DNA of 64,000 nt, taken from Pseudomonas viridiflava. Its GTDB lineage: Bacteria > Pseudomonadota > Gammaproteobacteria > Pseudomonadales > Pseudomonadaceae. Where the stretch lies: assembly GCF_003702045.1 (NCBI RefSeq), contig NZ_RBTP01000054.1, forward strand, positions 1 through 64,000, written 5' to 3'. The number at the start of each line of letters is the position of its first letter. Position 1 is the first letter of the stretch. Positions 8,367 through 17,266 of the stretch are shown here, piece after piece. The translations under genes were made by a program, and so were the position numbers. The notes beneath the pieces are model-generated. The model saw only the letters and a list, made by a program, of their open reading frames with translations, did not search any database and was not told where the DNA came from.

Positions 8367-9143
8367 ATGGCTGGCAAGAAAAAGGTAGAAAAAGAAGGCA
8401 GCTCCTGGATGGGCGAGGTTGAGAAGTACTCTCGCCAAATCTGGCTGGCTGGTTTAGGCGCTTACTCCAAGATAAGCAATGACGGCAGTAAGCTTTTCGA
8501 GACGTTGGTCCAGGACGGCGAGAAGGCCGAGAAACAGACCAAGGCCGAAGCCCAGAAACAGATCGACGAGGTCAAGGACACCACCAAAGCGGCCAAGTCC
8601 CGCGTCGGTGATGTGAAAGACATGGCGCTGGGCAAATGGAGTGAGCTGGAGGGGGCTTTCGACAAACGCCTGAACAGCGCCATTTCGCGTTTGGGCGTGC
8701 CAAGCCGTAGCGAAGTCCAGGCCCTGCACAGCAAGGTCGACCAACTGACTCAGCAGATCGAGCAGTTGACCGGTGCCAAAGCCCGTCCGGTTGCTTCACG
8801 CGCTACCGCTGCTGCCAAGCCTGCTCCCAAGACCACGGCCAAACCGCTTAAAACTGCAGCCAAGACCGTCGCCAAAACGGCAGACAAGGCTGTGGACAAG
8901 GCAGCCGGGGCTAAACCTGCGGCCAGAAAGGCAGCTGCCAAGCCTCTTGATGCTGCTGAGAAAGCTGCGTCCAAAACGGCCAGCAAGGCCAAGGATGCTG
9001 CCAAGCCAGCCGCCAAACCGGCTGCGCCGAGAAAGCCGGCCGCCAAAAAAGCCGCCGCGCCCAAGCCCGCCGCTTCGGCCACGGCAGACAGCCCGAAACC
9101 GGCTGCCGCGCCAACGCCTCCACCCGCCAACCAGCCTTCGTAA
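8367..9143 (+). CDS. phaF: PHA granule-associated and nucleoid-binding phasin PhaF
   Basis: 258-residue bifunctional phasin. The N-terminal domain (about residues 1-140) is phasin-like, with YSRQIWLAGLGAYSKISNDG and a long helix ending in a short coiled coil. The C-terminal half is histone H1-like, built of many AAKP/KPAA/KTAAK repeats of very high Lys+Ala+Pro content. PhaF in P. putida binds DNA and segregates granules. Start ATG 8367 follows AAGGAG (8355-8360). The gene is co-transcribed with phaI and ends before a clear terminator. Confidence 0.96.
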   Translation: MAGKKKVEKEGSSWMGEVEKYSRQIWLAGLGAYSKISNDGSKLFETLVQDGEKAEKQTKAEAQKQIDEVKDTTKAAKSRVGDVKDMALGKWSELEGAFDKRLNSAISRLGVPSRSEVQALHSKVDQLTQQIEQLTGAKARPVASRATAAAKPAPKTTAKPLKTAAKTVAKTADKAVDKAAGAKPAARKAAAKPLDAAEKAASKTASKAKDAAKPAAKPAAPRKPAAKKAAAPKPAASATADSPKPAAAPTPPPANQPS

Positions 9144-9161
9144 GAAGACCGGAACGCCAAG

Positions 9162-9192
9162 GCCCGGCCTGCGCAGCAGGTCGGGCTTTTTA
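9162..9192 (+). terminator. Rho-independent terminator of phaIF
   Basis: The inverted repeat GCCCGGCCTGC / GCAGGTCGGGC has a GCA loop, one internal mismatch and a following T-rich run (TTTTTATT). It starts 18 bases after the phaF stop. Confidence 0.9.
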
Positions 9193-9258
9193 TTGGGCGG
9201 GGAATATAGCTATGCCTTTATGTACTTTTCGGATAAAGGCTGTTCCTGACTTCGCTTC

Positions 9259-9873
9259 TCACCGCCCCAGATACTCCATCGCCATCTGCTCTGCCGCCTG
9301 CCTCGAGGTGGGCAGCAGGTGCGGGGTGACGAGCATCATGATCTGGTAAACCACCACTCGCACGTCGCCTTCTCGTCCAAGAATCCGCTGGTAGTCCAGC
9401 GAGAACAGCAGGGTCAGGGTGATCTGTTCCAGCAATTGCCCCAGCGCCTGGGTTTCGCTGACCAGTTGTCCTTGGGATTTCAGGCGGGCCAACAGCGAGG
9501 CGAGGGTGCGTTTGAGTGAGTTGAGCAGGTTGCGTATCCCGCGTGCGAGCTTGGGCAGGCGTCCGGCGAGGTTGGATAGGTCCTGAAACAGAAAGCGGTA
9601 GTGCGACAGTCGCTCGACGATCAGGTGCAGGAACATCCAGTAATCCTCTGCCCCCAGTCTTGCGTCGGCAGGCGGGTCCAGCAGGGGCGCGAGTTCGACC
9701 TGGAAGCGCTCGAACAGCCCTAGAATCAACGGCTCCTTGCCATGAAAGTGGTAGTACAGGTTGCCAGGGCTGATGCCCATCTCATTGGCGATTTCAAGGG
9801 TGGAAACGTTGGGTTCGCCCTGCTGGTTGAACAGCGTCAGCGCACATTCGAGGATACGGTCGCGGGTCTTCAT
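9259..9873 (-). CDS. phaD: TetR-family transcriptional regulator PhaD
   Basis: 204-residue TetR-type regulator of the pha genes. The N-terminal helix-turn-helix is seen in RILECALTLFNQQGEPNVS and IANEMGISPGNLYYHF (about residues 6-43). The C-terminal ligand domain is helical. In P. putida PhaD activates both the phaC1 and phaI operons and responds to an acyl-CoA-type inducer. It is the last gene of the minus-strand phaC1ZC2D cluster, convergent with phaF and 92 bases after phaC2. Confidence 0.95.
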   Translation of the reverse strand: MKTRDRILECALTLFNQQGEPNVSTLEIANEMGISPGNLYYHFHGKEPLILGLFERFQVELAPLLDPPADARLGAEDYWMFLHLIVERLSHYRFLFQDLSNLAGRLPKLARGIRNLLNSLKRTLASLLARLKSQGQLVSETQALGQLLEQITLTLLFSLDYQRILGREGDVRVVVYQIMMLVTPHLLPTSRQAAEQMAMEYLGR

Positions 9874-9926
9874 CCGGTCTTCTTGTTCGAAAGTCCAAAG
9901 GGGAGATGCGGTTTAAGCGTGGGCAA

Positions 9927-9951
9927 GGGGCGCACCAGAGTGGCTCGCCCC
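9927..9951 (-). terminator. Hairpin after phaC2
   Basis: GGGGCG and CGCCCC pair around an inner CCAC/GTGG pairing. It lies 15 bases after the phaC2 stop and before phaD. There is no U-tract, so it may attenuate or stabilise mRNA rather than terminate fully. Confidence 0.4.
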
Positions 9952-9965
9952 CTGAGGCCATGCCA

Positions 9966-11651
9966 TCAGCGCACGTGCACGTAAGTGCCTGGCGCGGCTT
10001 CCATCGGTGGGTACTTTGCGTTGCCCAGCCCCATACGGGTTTCATGCTCGGCCCCTGAGTGCTCCTGAATCCAGGTCAGCCAGGCTGGCCACCAGCTACC
10101 GTCATGTTTCTGCGCGTCGTAATACCAGGCGCGGGGATCGCTACTGAGCTTTTCGTTCTCGACGTAGTTGGCTTTCGGGTTGCCCGGCGGGTTGAGGATG
10201 CTCTGAACATGGCCGCTGTTAGACAGGATGAAGCGCCGATCGCCGCCCAGCAGCAGGGTCGAGCGGTAGACCGAATCCCAGGGCGTGATGTGATCGTTGA
10301 TCCCGGCAATGCTGAAGCTGTCCACCGTAACCTTCTGCAAGTCGATGGGCGTGCCGCACACTTCCAGCCCGCCCGGATGGCTGAGCGGGTTGTGCTTGAA
10401 GAAGTCCAGCAGGTCGCCGTGCAACGCGGCAGGCAGGCGTGTGGTGTCGTTGTTCCAGTACAAAATGTCGAAGGGCGGCGGTGCCTTGCCCAACAGGTAG
10501 TTGTTGACCCAGTAACTCCAGATCAGGTCGTTGGGGCGCATCCAGGCGAACACCCGACTCATGTCGCTGCCGTCCAGCACACCCCGCTGATACGAGCGCC
10601 GCTTGGCCGCTTCCAGTGCCTCTTCGTCGATGAATAATGTGGCCGGGCTTTCGATCTGGCTGTCCAGCAGACTGACCATGTAGGTGGCGCTGGCCACTCT
10701 GCGGATCTGGCGCTTGGCCTGCAAATGGCCCAGCAGCGCTGCGATGGTCAGGCCGCCCGCACAGGCCCCGACCATGTTGACCTCCCGTGCGCCCGTGATC
10801 GCCCGGCAAACGTTCATGGCTTCTTCGGTCGCTTCCACATAGCTGGACAGGCCCCATTCCCGGTGCCGCACGTCCGGGTTGCGCCAGCTGATGACGAAGG
10901 TCTGCAGGCCGTTCTTGAGGGCGTATTGCACGAAGCTGTTCGTAGGGCTCAGGTCAAAAATGTAGTACTTGTTGATCTGCGGCGGGACGATCAGCAGCGG
11001 TCGGCTGAACTGTTTTTCGCTCATCGGTTTGTACTGGATCAACTCCAGCATCTCGTTGCGAAACACCACTGCGCCGGGCGTGACGGCCACCGTGCGGCCG
11101 ATTTCGAACGCGTCCCGGGTGGTCTGGCTAGGCAGGCCGTTGTTGTGCAACAGGTCGTCGGCCATGTGACTCAGGCCTTTGATCAGGCTGGCGCCGCCCG
11201 AATTGAACAACTCCTTGACCGCCAGAGGGTTGAGCAGCGTGTTGGTGGGCGCTAGGGCGTCGTTGAGCAGATTGAACAGGAAGTGCGCCCGCGCCCGATC
11301 ATCCTTGGACAGCTCGCAATCATCGATCCAGCGTTTGACCTGGTGCTGCCAGCTCAGATAAATCTGCAACCCACGACGGTACAGCGGGTTGAGGCTCCAG
11401 GTCGGGTCGGCGAAACGGCTGTCGCGCGGGTTGGGCGGATAGGGCGTATCGCCCAGCAACATCACCCGGCCTACCTGGCCGCCCAGCGCCAGTGCGTGGC
11501 GAGCGCTTCTTAACGGGTGTCGCAAGCCTTGGGTGGCGACGCTGCGCAACGTAGAAAACAGATCGCGCCCGCGCAGGCCTGTCACGGCGCTCTGCACGTT
11601 GATGAAGGTGGCCGGAGTCATTTCGGCAACCTTCGTTGGTTTTTCTTGCAT
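9966..11651 (-). CDS. phaC2: Class II PHA synthase PhaC2
   Basis: 561-residue synthase polymerising (R)-3-hydroxyacyl-CoA into medium-chain PHA. An alpha/beta-hydrolase core carries the lipase-like box GACAGG whose Cys is the nucleophile (about residue 296). The Asp of INDHITPW and the His of NSGHVQSILNPPGNP complete the triad. The N-terminus (FINVQSAVTGLRGRDLFSTL) is typical of PhaC2. It lies downstream of phaZ. The 560-residue length matches class II synthases. Confidence 0.97.
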   Translation of the reverse strand: MQEKPTKVAEMTPATFINVQSAVTGLRGRDLFSTLRSVATQGLRHPLRSARHALALGGQVGRVMLLGDTPYPPNPRDSRFADPTWSLNPLYRRGLQIYLSWQHQVKRWIDDCELSKDDRARAHFLFNLLNDALAPTNTLLNPLAVKELFNSGGASLIKGLSHMADDLLHNNGLPSQTTRDAFEIGRTVAVTPGAVVFRNEMLELIQYKPMSEKQFSRPLLIVPPQINKYYIFDLSPTNSFVQYALKNGLQTFVISWRNPDVRHREWGLSSYVEATEEAMNVCRAITGAREVNMVGACAGGLTIAALLGHLQAKRQIRRVASATYMVSLLDSQIESPATLFIDEEALEAAKRRSYQRGVLDGSDMSRVFAWMRPNDLIWSYWVNNYLLGKAPPPFDILYWNNDTTRLPAALHGDLLDFFKHNPLSHPGGLEVCGTPIDLQKVTVDSFSIAGINDHITPWDSVYRSTLLLGGDRRFILSNSGHVQSILNPPGNPKANYVENEKLSSDPRAWYYDAQKHDGSWWPAWLTWIQEHSGAEHETRMGLGNAKYPPMEAAPGTYVHVR

Positions 11652-11818
11652 GAGGGCAACACTCCTTCGTCAAGCCATCAACCTTGGGGACTGGCGCAGG
11701 CCAAATCCCGGCGGCCTGCGTCGTTCTGCGCGGTTCGACACTCCTGTCTCTGGCGCAGTGGGTGAAGCGTCTTTTTGTTCTCGAAGCGTTCCAGTGCCTT
11801 CGACCGTGACGGACCGAT

Positions 11819-12676
11819 TCAGCGCGCTCTGGGGGGTGTGGGTTGCGGGTGCATGACTGCGCGTTGTCGTTCCTGTTGCAGAAAACCCATGATGATGGGC
11901 GCCACAGCTTCGGCTCGTGTGATCAGAAACAAATGTCCGTCATCGATTATGTGTAGCTGGGCATTGGGGATACGCCAAGCCAGCAGACGCATATTGACCA
12001 GCGGAATCAGCGGATCGTCGTCGCCGGCCAGTACCAGGGTGGGTTGATGAATCTTGTGCAGCCAATGGATGCTGGTCCAGCCCATGCCCGCGAACAGTTG
12101 CCAGTAGTAGCCCAGTTTGCCGGACGAGCGGACCTTCGCCGCATGACTGGCTGCCAGGTGCGGATCACGCCGAAAGGCGCCGCCATAGATCTCCGGTGCG
12201 ATACGGATCACGTGTGACGGCTGGATGTACCGCCGCGGGCTTGCCATGAGCCACAGCACTCGCGGCTTGCCGGGCACCATCGCCATGCCCGCAGCCGTGG
12301 CCGCCAGTACCAGCTTTTTGCAGCGTTCCGGGTAATCGTGGGCGAACTGCTGCGCCAGCGCGCCGCCCCATGACACGCCGATCGCGTTCACCTGCCCATA
12401 ATCCAGGTAGTCGAGCATGCGTGCGGCCAGCTTCGCCAGCCCCGGAAAGCGGTAAGGACGGCTGGGCGTCGATGAGCCTCCGACGCCCGGCACATCGAAT
12501 GCGATGACTTCCAGATCCGGGTCCAGCGCGTCGACGAACGGAAACACCAGCTCAAGGTTTGCACCGATGCCGTTGAAGATCAGCAGCGGCGTCAAATGGC
12601 TCTTGCCAGGTCGCACGGCGGTGCGAATGGTGTGGCCGTCCAGGTCAATGGAGCGAAATACAAACGGTTGAGGCAT
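11819..12676 (-). CDS. phaZ: Intracellular medium-chain PHA depolymerase PhaZ
   Basis: 285-residue alpha/beta-hydrolase that mobilises stored PHA. The nucleophile elbow GVSWGG is at about residue 100, the acid lies in LVLAGDDDPLIPL and the catalytic His in IIDDGHLFLI. ATG 12676 (MPQPFVFRSIDLDGHT) is chosen over the in-frame TTG at 12682 because it matches the family N-terminus. The gene lies between the two synthases, in the order C1-Z-C2-D usual for Pseudomonas. Confidence 0.97.
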   Translation of the reverse strand: MPQPFVFRSIDLDGHTIRTAVRPGKSHLTPLLIFNGIGANLELVFPFVDALDPDLEVIAFDVPGVGGSSTPSRPYRFPGLAKLAARMLDYLDYGQVNAIGVSWGGALAQQFAHDYPERCKKLVLAATAAGMAMVPGKPRVLWLMASPRRYIQPSHVIRIAPEIYGGAFRRDPHLAASHAAKVRSSGKLGYYWQLFAGMGWTSIHWLHKIHQPTLVLAGDDDPLIPLVNMRLLAWRIPNAQLHIIDDGHLFLITRAEAVAPIIMGFLQQERQRAVMHPQPTPPRAR

Positions 12677-12808
12677 GCGCAAAGCCCTGTTGGTTAAACC
12701 GCTGGGAAAGCTGTCCTGCGATTCGACCAGATCGTACGTCTGTCATTCGCCTAACGAGCGCTGCCGATCACTTCCTTAGTGAACGGCCGCGCGCCTTCTT
12801 CCTTGAGT

Positions 12809-14488
12809 CTAGCGTTCGTGAACGTAGGTGCCGGGTGCCGCTTCGCCTGCCGGGAATGTTTTATTGCCCAGTGTGGTGGGCGCTTTCTTGAGCTTGCCTG
12901 AGCGCTCAGTCTGCCAGGCCTGCCAGTGCAGCCACCACGAATCGGTGTGCTTGGTGCCGTTTTCCTGCCACTCGTCTGGCGTGGCCGGCAACTCGGCGTT
13001 GGTCATGTACCGCGACTTGGGGTTGCCCGGCGGGTTTAGAATGCTCTGGATATGCCCGCTGCTGGACAGCACGAACTCGGTCTTGCCACCGAACAGGCGG
13101 GCTGACTTGTAGCAGGAAGGCCACGGCGTGATGTGGTCGTTGGTGCCCGCCAGGCAGAACACATCGGTGGTCACCTGTTTCAGATCGATGGGCGTGCCGC
13201 AGACTTCCAGCGCGTGAGGGCGGGTCAGCGGGTTGTTCTTGAACATCTCGATCAGGTCGCCATGAAAAGCCGCTGGCAGACGCGTGGTGTCGTTGTTCCA
13301 GAACAGGATGTCGAAGACCGGCGGCTCGTTGCCGAGCAGATAATTATTAACCCAGTAGTTCCAGATCAGGTCGTTGGGCCGCATCCAGGCAAACACCTTG
13401 GCCATGTCCCGACCTTCCAGCACGCCCGCCTGATACGAGTGGCGCTTGGCGTTTTCCAACGTCTGCTCATCGACGAAGAGGGCGACATCGTTATCAAGGG
13501 TGGTGTCCAGCACGCTGACCAGCAAGGTCATGGCGTTGATCTTCTGCTCGCCAAGGGCCGCGTAATGGCCCAGCAGTGCGGTGCAGGTAATACCGCCGGA
13601 GCAGGCACCCAGCACGGTGAGGTCCTTGCTGCCGGTGATCGCCAGCACCACGTCTACCGCTTCCTTGAGCGCCTCGATATACGTTGAAAGGCCCCACTCG
13701 CGCTGCGCTTTCGTCGGGTTGCGCCAACTGATGATGAACGTCTGCACGTTGCTGCGCAGGCAGAAGCGCGCCAGGCTCTTTTCCGGGCTCAGGTCGAACA
13801 CGTAAAACTTGTTGATCTGCGGCGGAATCACCAGCAGCGGCTTTTCGTGAACCTGTTCAGTGATCGGCTTGTACTGGATCAGCTCCAGTACGTCATTGCG
13901 AAACACGACAGCGCCTTCGGTCGTGCCCAGATTCTTGCCGACCTCGAACGCGTCCATGTTCACCTGGCTCGGCATGCCGCCGTTATGCACCAGGTCTTTG
14001 GCGAGGTGTGACAGGCCATCCAGCAAACTTTTGCCACCGGTTTCAAAGAAACGCTTCACGGCCGCGGGGTTGGCGGCTGAGTTGGTCGGCGACATGGCTT
14101 CGGTCATCAGGTTGATCACAAAGTGAGCGCGGCTGATGTCTTGCGGGGTGAGACTGCTGTTGCCTATCCAGTCATGCAATTCCTTGCGCCATGCCAGATA
14201 GGTCTGCAAATACCGGCGGTACAGTGGGTTTTGACTCCACGCCGGATCGGCAAAGCGTCGGTCGTCCGGTGAGGGCTGCATGGCGGATTTGCCGAACACC
14301 ACATTCTTGAGTTCGACACCCAGGTGCGCGACATGCTTGAGGCTGTGGACCGGTTGTTTGATGGCCTGGCGTAGCACCATGCGCGCGGTGCTCAGCAAGT
14401 CCTTGCGACGCAAGCCCACCACCGGATTGAGATTCAAGGTGTGTTCAGAGGCCTGGCGCTGCAGGTCATCGTCTTTCGTGCTACTCAT
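12809..14488 (-). CDS. phaC1: Class II PHA synthase PhaC1
   Basis: 559-residue primary medium-chain PHA synthase and first gene of the cluster. The catalytic box GACSGG (Cys about residue 296), the acid in AGTNDHITPWPS and the His in SSSGHIQSILNPPGNP are all present. The N-terminus (RQASEHTLNLNPVVGLRRKDLL) is the PhaC1 type. It closely parallels phaC2 across its length, so the pair is an old duplication flanking phaZ. A strong sigma-54 promoter match lies about 330 bases upstream. Confidence 0.98.
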   Translation of the reverse strand: MSSTKDDDLQRQASEHTLNLNPVVGLRRKDLLSTARMVLRQAIKQPVHSLKHVAHLGVELKNVVFGKSAMQPSPDDRRFADPAWSQNPLYRRYLQTYLAWRKELHDWIGNSSLTPQDISRAHFVINLMTEAMSPTNSAANPAAVKRFFETGGKSLLDGLSHLAKDLVHNGGMPSQVNMDAFEVGKNLGTTEGAVVFRNDVLELIQYKPITEQVHEKPLLVIPPQINKFYVFDLSPEKSLARFCLRSNVQTFIISWRNPTKAQREWGLSTYIEALKEAVDVVLAITGSKDLTVLGACSGGITCTALLGHYAALGEQKINAMTLLVSVLDTTLDNDVALFVDEQTLENAKRHSYQAGVLEGRDMAKVFAWMRPNDLIWNYWVNNYLLGNEPPVFDILFWNNDTTRLPAAFHGDLIEMFKNNPLTRPHALEVCGTPIDLKQVTTDVFCLAGTNDHITPWPSCYKSARLFGGKTEFVLSSSGHIQSILNPPGNPKSRYMTNAELPATPDEWQENGTKHTDSWWLHWQAWQTERSGKLKKAPTTLGNKTFPAGEAAPGTYVHER

Positions 14489-14857
14489 CTACGACGCTCC
14501 GTTGTCCTGAGACGAGTACCGCAACTACTTCCCTGTGAACCAGTGACACAGGCGAATAGCCGGTACTACTGCTCGTGTGACCTAAGATGGCTTGGCAGCC
14601 AATTCCCGATTTTCACGCAGGCTACCGCGAAGGCATCTGAACGGCTGCGCTTCGTGTAACCACTCCTTGCATACCGCGTCTGCGCATCGTTTGGATGCGG
14701 AGGAAATTGCCAATGCCATTGGTTACGCGAGATTTCAAAAAATCGCAAGCGGCGTCAGTCATAAGCCGCTGCGCGGAACATTGAAACAAATTGGATTAGA
14801 AAGCGCGTCCTAAAACGGCAAGTGGCGTGCCAGAGCGGCTGGGGCGGGGGTTGCAGG
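14489..14857. other. Non-coding region upstream of phaC1
   Basis: A 369-base stretch without a convincing gene. It holds the sigma-54 promoter at 14817-14833 near its DUF971 end. If transcription begins there, phaC1 mRNA has a leader of about 320 bases, which leaves room for activator or post-transcriptional control. Short open frames here lack ribosome sites. Confidence 0.6.
14817..14833 (-). promoter_or_regulatory. Sigma-54 (RpoN) promoter for phaC1ZC2D
   Basis: Read on the minus strand the sequence is CTGGCACGCCACTTGCC. It matches the sigma-54 consensus (YTGGCACGrNNNTTGCW) at nearly every fixed base, and the invariant GG and GC dinucleotides are separated by exactly 10 bases. It points toward phaC1. 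A -24/-12 promoter upstream of phaC1 has been proposed in P. aeruginosa, which agrees. Confidence 0.8.
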
Positions 14858-15235
14858 TCAGAGCATGAGTTTGACGACGTGTTCGGAAGGGTCGCGGGAC
14901 TTGCCCGCTTTTTCCAGTTCCTGAAGATAATCCGCCCACAATGCATCCTGGCGCACGGCCAGTTCGTGGAGGTATTGCCAGGTGAACAGGCCGCTGTCGT
15001 GACCGTCGTCGAAGGTGAGTTTCAGCGCGTACTGACCGGCGGGCTCGACGTTCGTCAGGCCTACATTCAGTTTGCCGTATTGCAGAATCGGGTTGCCGTG
15101 GCCCTGAACTTCAGCTGACGGAGAATGCACCCGCAGCAGCTCGGCAGGCAGATGGTATTCCTCACCCGACGCATATTTAAGCGAGAGGGTTCTGGAGGCC
15201 TTGTGCAACTGGATGGCAGTGGGGATCGGGTTCAT
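14858..15235 (-). CDS. DUF971 domain protein (GBBH-like N-terminal domain)
   Basis: 125-residue protein of the DUF971 family, which resembles the N-terminal zinc-binding domain of gamma-butyrobetaine hydroxylase. It has IQLHKASRTLSLKYASGEEYHLPAE and LKLTFDDGHDSGLFTWQYLHEL. The start is placed at ATG 15235 (MNPIPTAIQLHKAS) rather than further upstream at 15271, because this gives the family length. It lies 75 bases downstream of hslU on the same strand. The function is unknown; members are often found next to hslVU in Pseudomonas. Confidence 0.87.
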   Translation of the reverse strand: MNPIPTAIQLHKASRTLSLKYASGEEYHLPAELLRVHSPSAEVQGHGNPILQYGKLNVGLTNVEPAGQYALKLTFDDGHDSGLFTWQYLHELAVRQDALWADYLQELEKAGKSRDPSEHVVKLML

Positions 15236-15266
15236 GAGTTCCGGTTTCGGTGTGCGATCAGACCTT

Positions 15267-15299
15267 TCCACAGAAGCGCATGGGTGACGCTTCTGTGGA
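15267..15299. other. Perfect 12-bp hairpin between hslU and the DUF971 gene
   Basis: TCCACAGAAGCG and CGCTTCTGTGGA form a perfect 12-bp stem with a 9-base loop. No U-tract follows on either strand. It lies just past the hslU stop and ahead of the DUF971 start, so it could be an mRNA 3'-stabiliser or weak attenuator. Confidence 0.7.
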
Positions 15300-15310
15300 G
15301 TCTGGCAGGC

Positions 15311-16648
15311 TTACAGGATATAGCGCGACAGGTCTTCGTCTTTGGCCAGTTCGCCCAAGTGACTGTTGACGTAATCGGCGTCAATGGCAATCGGCGCGGC
15401 ATCCGGGCTTGAGGCCATGTCGCCTGCGCTGAACGACACTTCTTCCAGCAGGCGCTCAAGCAGCGTATGCAGACGACGGGCACCGATGTTCTCGGTCTTC
15501 TCGTTGACCTGCCAGGCGATTTCCGCCAGACGCTTGATGCCGTCCGGCTGGAATTCGATGTTCAGGCCTTCGGTCTTGAGCAGCGCGCAATACTGCTCGG
15601 TCAGCGATGCATGCGGCTCGCTGAGGATGCGTTCGAAGTCCTGTGGCGAGAGGGCCTTGAGTTCGACACGAATCGGCAGACGACCCTGAAGCTCCGGCAC
15701 CAGATCGCTTGGCTTGCTCAGGTGGAACGCGCCTGAAGCAATGAACAGGATGTGGTCGGTCTTGACCATGCCCAGTTTGGTATTGACCGTGCAGCCTTCG
15801 ATCAGCGGCAGCAGGTCGCGCTGAACGCCCTCGCGGGACACGTCCACGCCGCCGGAATTACCGCGCTTGGCCACCTTGTCGATTTCGTCGATGAACACGA
15901 TACCGTGCTGCTCGACGGCTTCCAGCGCCTTGACCTTCAGCTCTTCGTCGTTGACCAGGCGGCCCGCTTCTTCTTCACGGACCAGCTTGAGCGCTTCTTT
16001 GACCTTGAGCTTGCGGCTCTTCTTCTTGCCCTTGCCCATGTTGGCAAACAGGCTCTGAAGCTGGTTGGTCATCTCTTCCATGCCCGGTGGCGCGGAGATA
16101 TCGACGCCCACGGCTTCGTTGATCTCGATCTCGATTTCCTTGTCGTCCAGCTGGCCTTCGCGCAGGCGCTTGCGAAACAGCTGACGGGTGTTGGAATCGT
16201 TGGTCTGCACCGGGTCTTCGTTGAAGCCGACACGGGCTGGCGGCAGCAGAGCGTCCAGAATGCGGTCTTCGGCAGCGTCTTCGGCGCGGTGACGGACCTT
16301 GACGATTTCCTGCTCACGCAACAGCTTGATCGCGGCGTCGGCCAGATCACGGATGATCGACTCGACATCACGGCCGACATAGCCGACCTCGGTGAATTTG
16401 GTGGCTTCGACCTTGATGAACGGCGCGTTGGCCAGCTTGGCCAGGCGACGGGCGATTTCGGTCTTGCCGACACCCGTTGGGCCAATCATCAGGATGTTCT
16501 TGGGGGTTACTTCGACGCGCAGCTCTTCAGGGAGCTGCATGCGGCGCCAGCGGTTGCGCAAGGCAATCGCAACGGCGCGCTTGGCATCGTCCTGGCCGAT
16601 GATATGGCGGTTGAGTTCGTGGACGATTTCGCGGGGAGTCATGGACAT
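15311..16648 (-). CDS. hslU: ATP-dependent protease ATPase subunit HslU
   Basis: 445-residue AAA+ unfoldase that feeds substrates to HslV. It has Walker A GPTGVGKT (about residues 56-63), Walker B IVFIDEIDK, a large I-domain insertion (residues about 110-230, including the charged MGKGKKKSRKLK segment), and a C-terminal LSRYIL that docks into HslV. The start is ATG 16648, 41 bases after hslV. Its N-terminus, MSMTPREIVHELNRHIIGQ, is standard. Confidence 0.98.
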   Translation of the reverse strand: MSMTPREIVHELNRHIIGQDDAKRAVAIALRNRWRRMQLPEELRVEVTPKNILMIGPTGVGKTEIARRLAKLANAPFIKVEATKFTEVGYVGRDVESIIRDLADAAIKLLREQEIVKVRHRAEDAAEDRILDALLPPARVGFNEDPVQTNDSNTRQLFRKRLREGQLDDKEIEIEINEAVGVDISAPPGMEEMTNQLQSLFANMGKGKKKSRKLKVKEALKLVREEEAGRLVNDEELKVKALEAVEQHGIVFIDEIDKVAKRGNSGGVDVSREGVQRDLLPLIEGCTVNTKLGMVKTDHILFIASGAFHLSKPSDLVPELQGRLPIRVELKALSPQDFERILSEPHASLTEQYCALLKTEGLNIEFQPDGIKRLAEIAWQVNEKTENIGARRLHTLLERLLEEVSFSAGDMASSPDAAPIAIDADYVNSHLGELAKDEDLSRYIL

Positions 16649-16689
16649 AATGATTGACGGTCCTCTAGCGCAAACAAGCCGAAAGCGGC

Positions 16690-17220
16690 TTATTCGGCGA
16701 GGTCCTGCTCCTCAATGGTGATGTTGTGGTTGGTGAACACGCAAATGTCGCCTGCGATGTGCAGGGAGGTTTCCGCGATTTCGCGTGCCGACAGATCGGT
16801 CTTGAGCAGCAGGGCGCGCGCAGCGGCCTGAGCGAACGCACCGCCGGAACCCATCGCGATCAAACCGTCTTCCGGTTCGACGACATCGCCGTTGCCGGTG
16901 ATGATCAGCGATGCGTCCTTGTTGGCGACGGCCAGCATGGCCTCCAGACGGCTCAGCGAGCGGTCGGTGCGCCAGTCCTTGGCCAGCTCGACGGCTGCCC
17001 GCACCAGATGGCCCTGGTGTTTTTCCAGTTGGCCTTCAAAGCGCTCGAACAGCGTGAATGCATCGGCGGTGGCGCCAGCGAACCCGGCGATCACTTCGCC
17101 GTGGTACAGGCGACGCACTTTCTTGGCGTTGCCTTTCATGACGGTATTGCCCAGGGAAACCTGGCCGTCGCCAGCCATGACGACTTTGCCGTGACGGCGC
17201 ACTGAAACGATGGTGGTCAA
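16690..17220 (-). CDS. hslV: ATP-dependent protease peptidase subunit HslV (TTG start)
   Basis: 176-residue proteasome-beta-like peptidase. Processing exposes the catalytic N-terminal Thr of TTIVSVRRHGKVVMAGDGQVS. The codon just before the ACC ACC pair is TTG (17220-17218), with GGAGA 7 bases upstream. An in-frame ATG at 17268 would add 16 residues, but it lies inside the -10 of the heat-shock promoter and would bury the catalytic Thr, so it is rejected. The gene is co-transcribed with hslU. Confidence 0.95.
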   Translation of the reverse strand: MTTIVSVRRHGKVVMAGDGQVSLGNTVMKGNAKKVRRLYHGEVIAGFAGATADAFTLFERFEGQLEKHQGHLVRAAVELAKDWRTDRSLSRLEAMLAVANKDASLIITGNGDVVEPEDGLIAMGSGGAFAQAAARALLLKTDLSAREIAETSLHIAGDICVFTNHNITIEEQDLAE

Positions 17221-17266
17221 GGGAGAGTCTCCACGCAGCGGGGCGAAAATGCCCTGATGCAGACTC

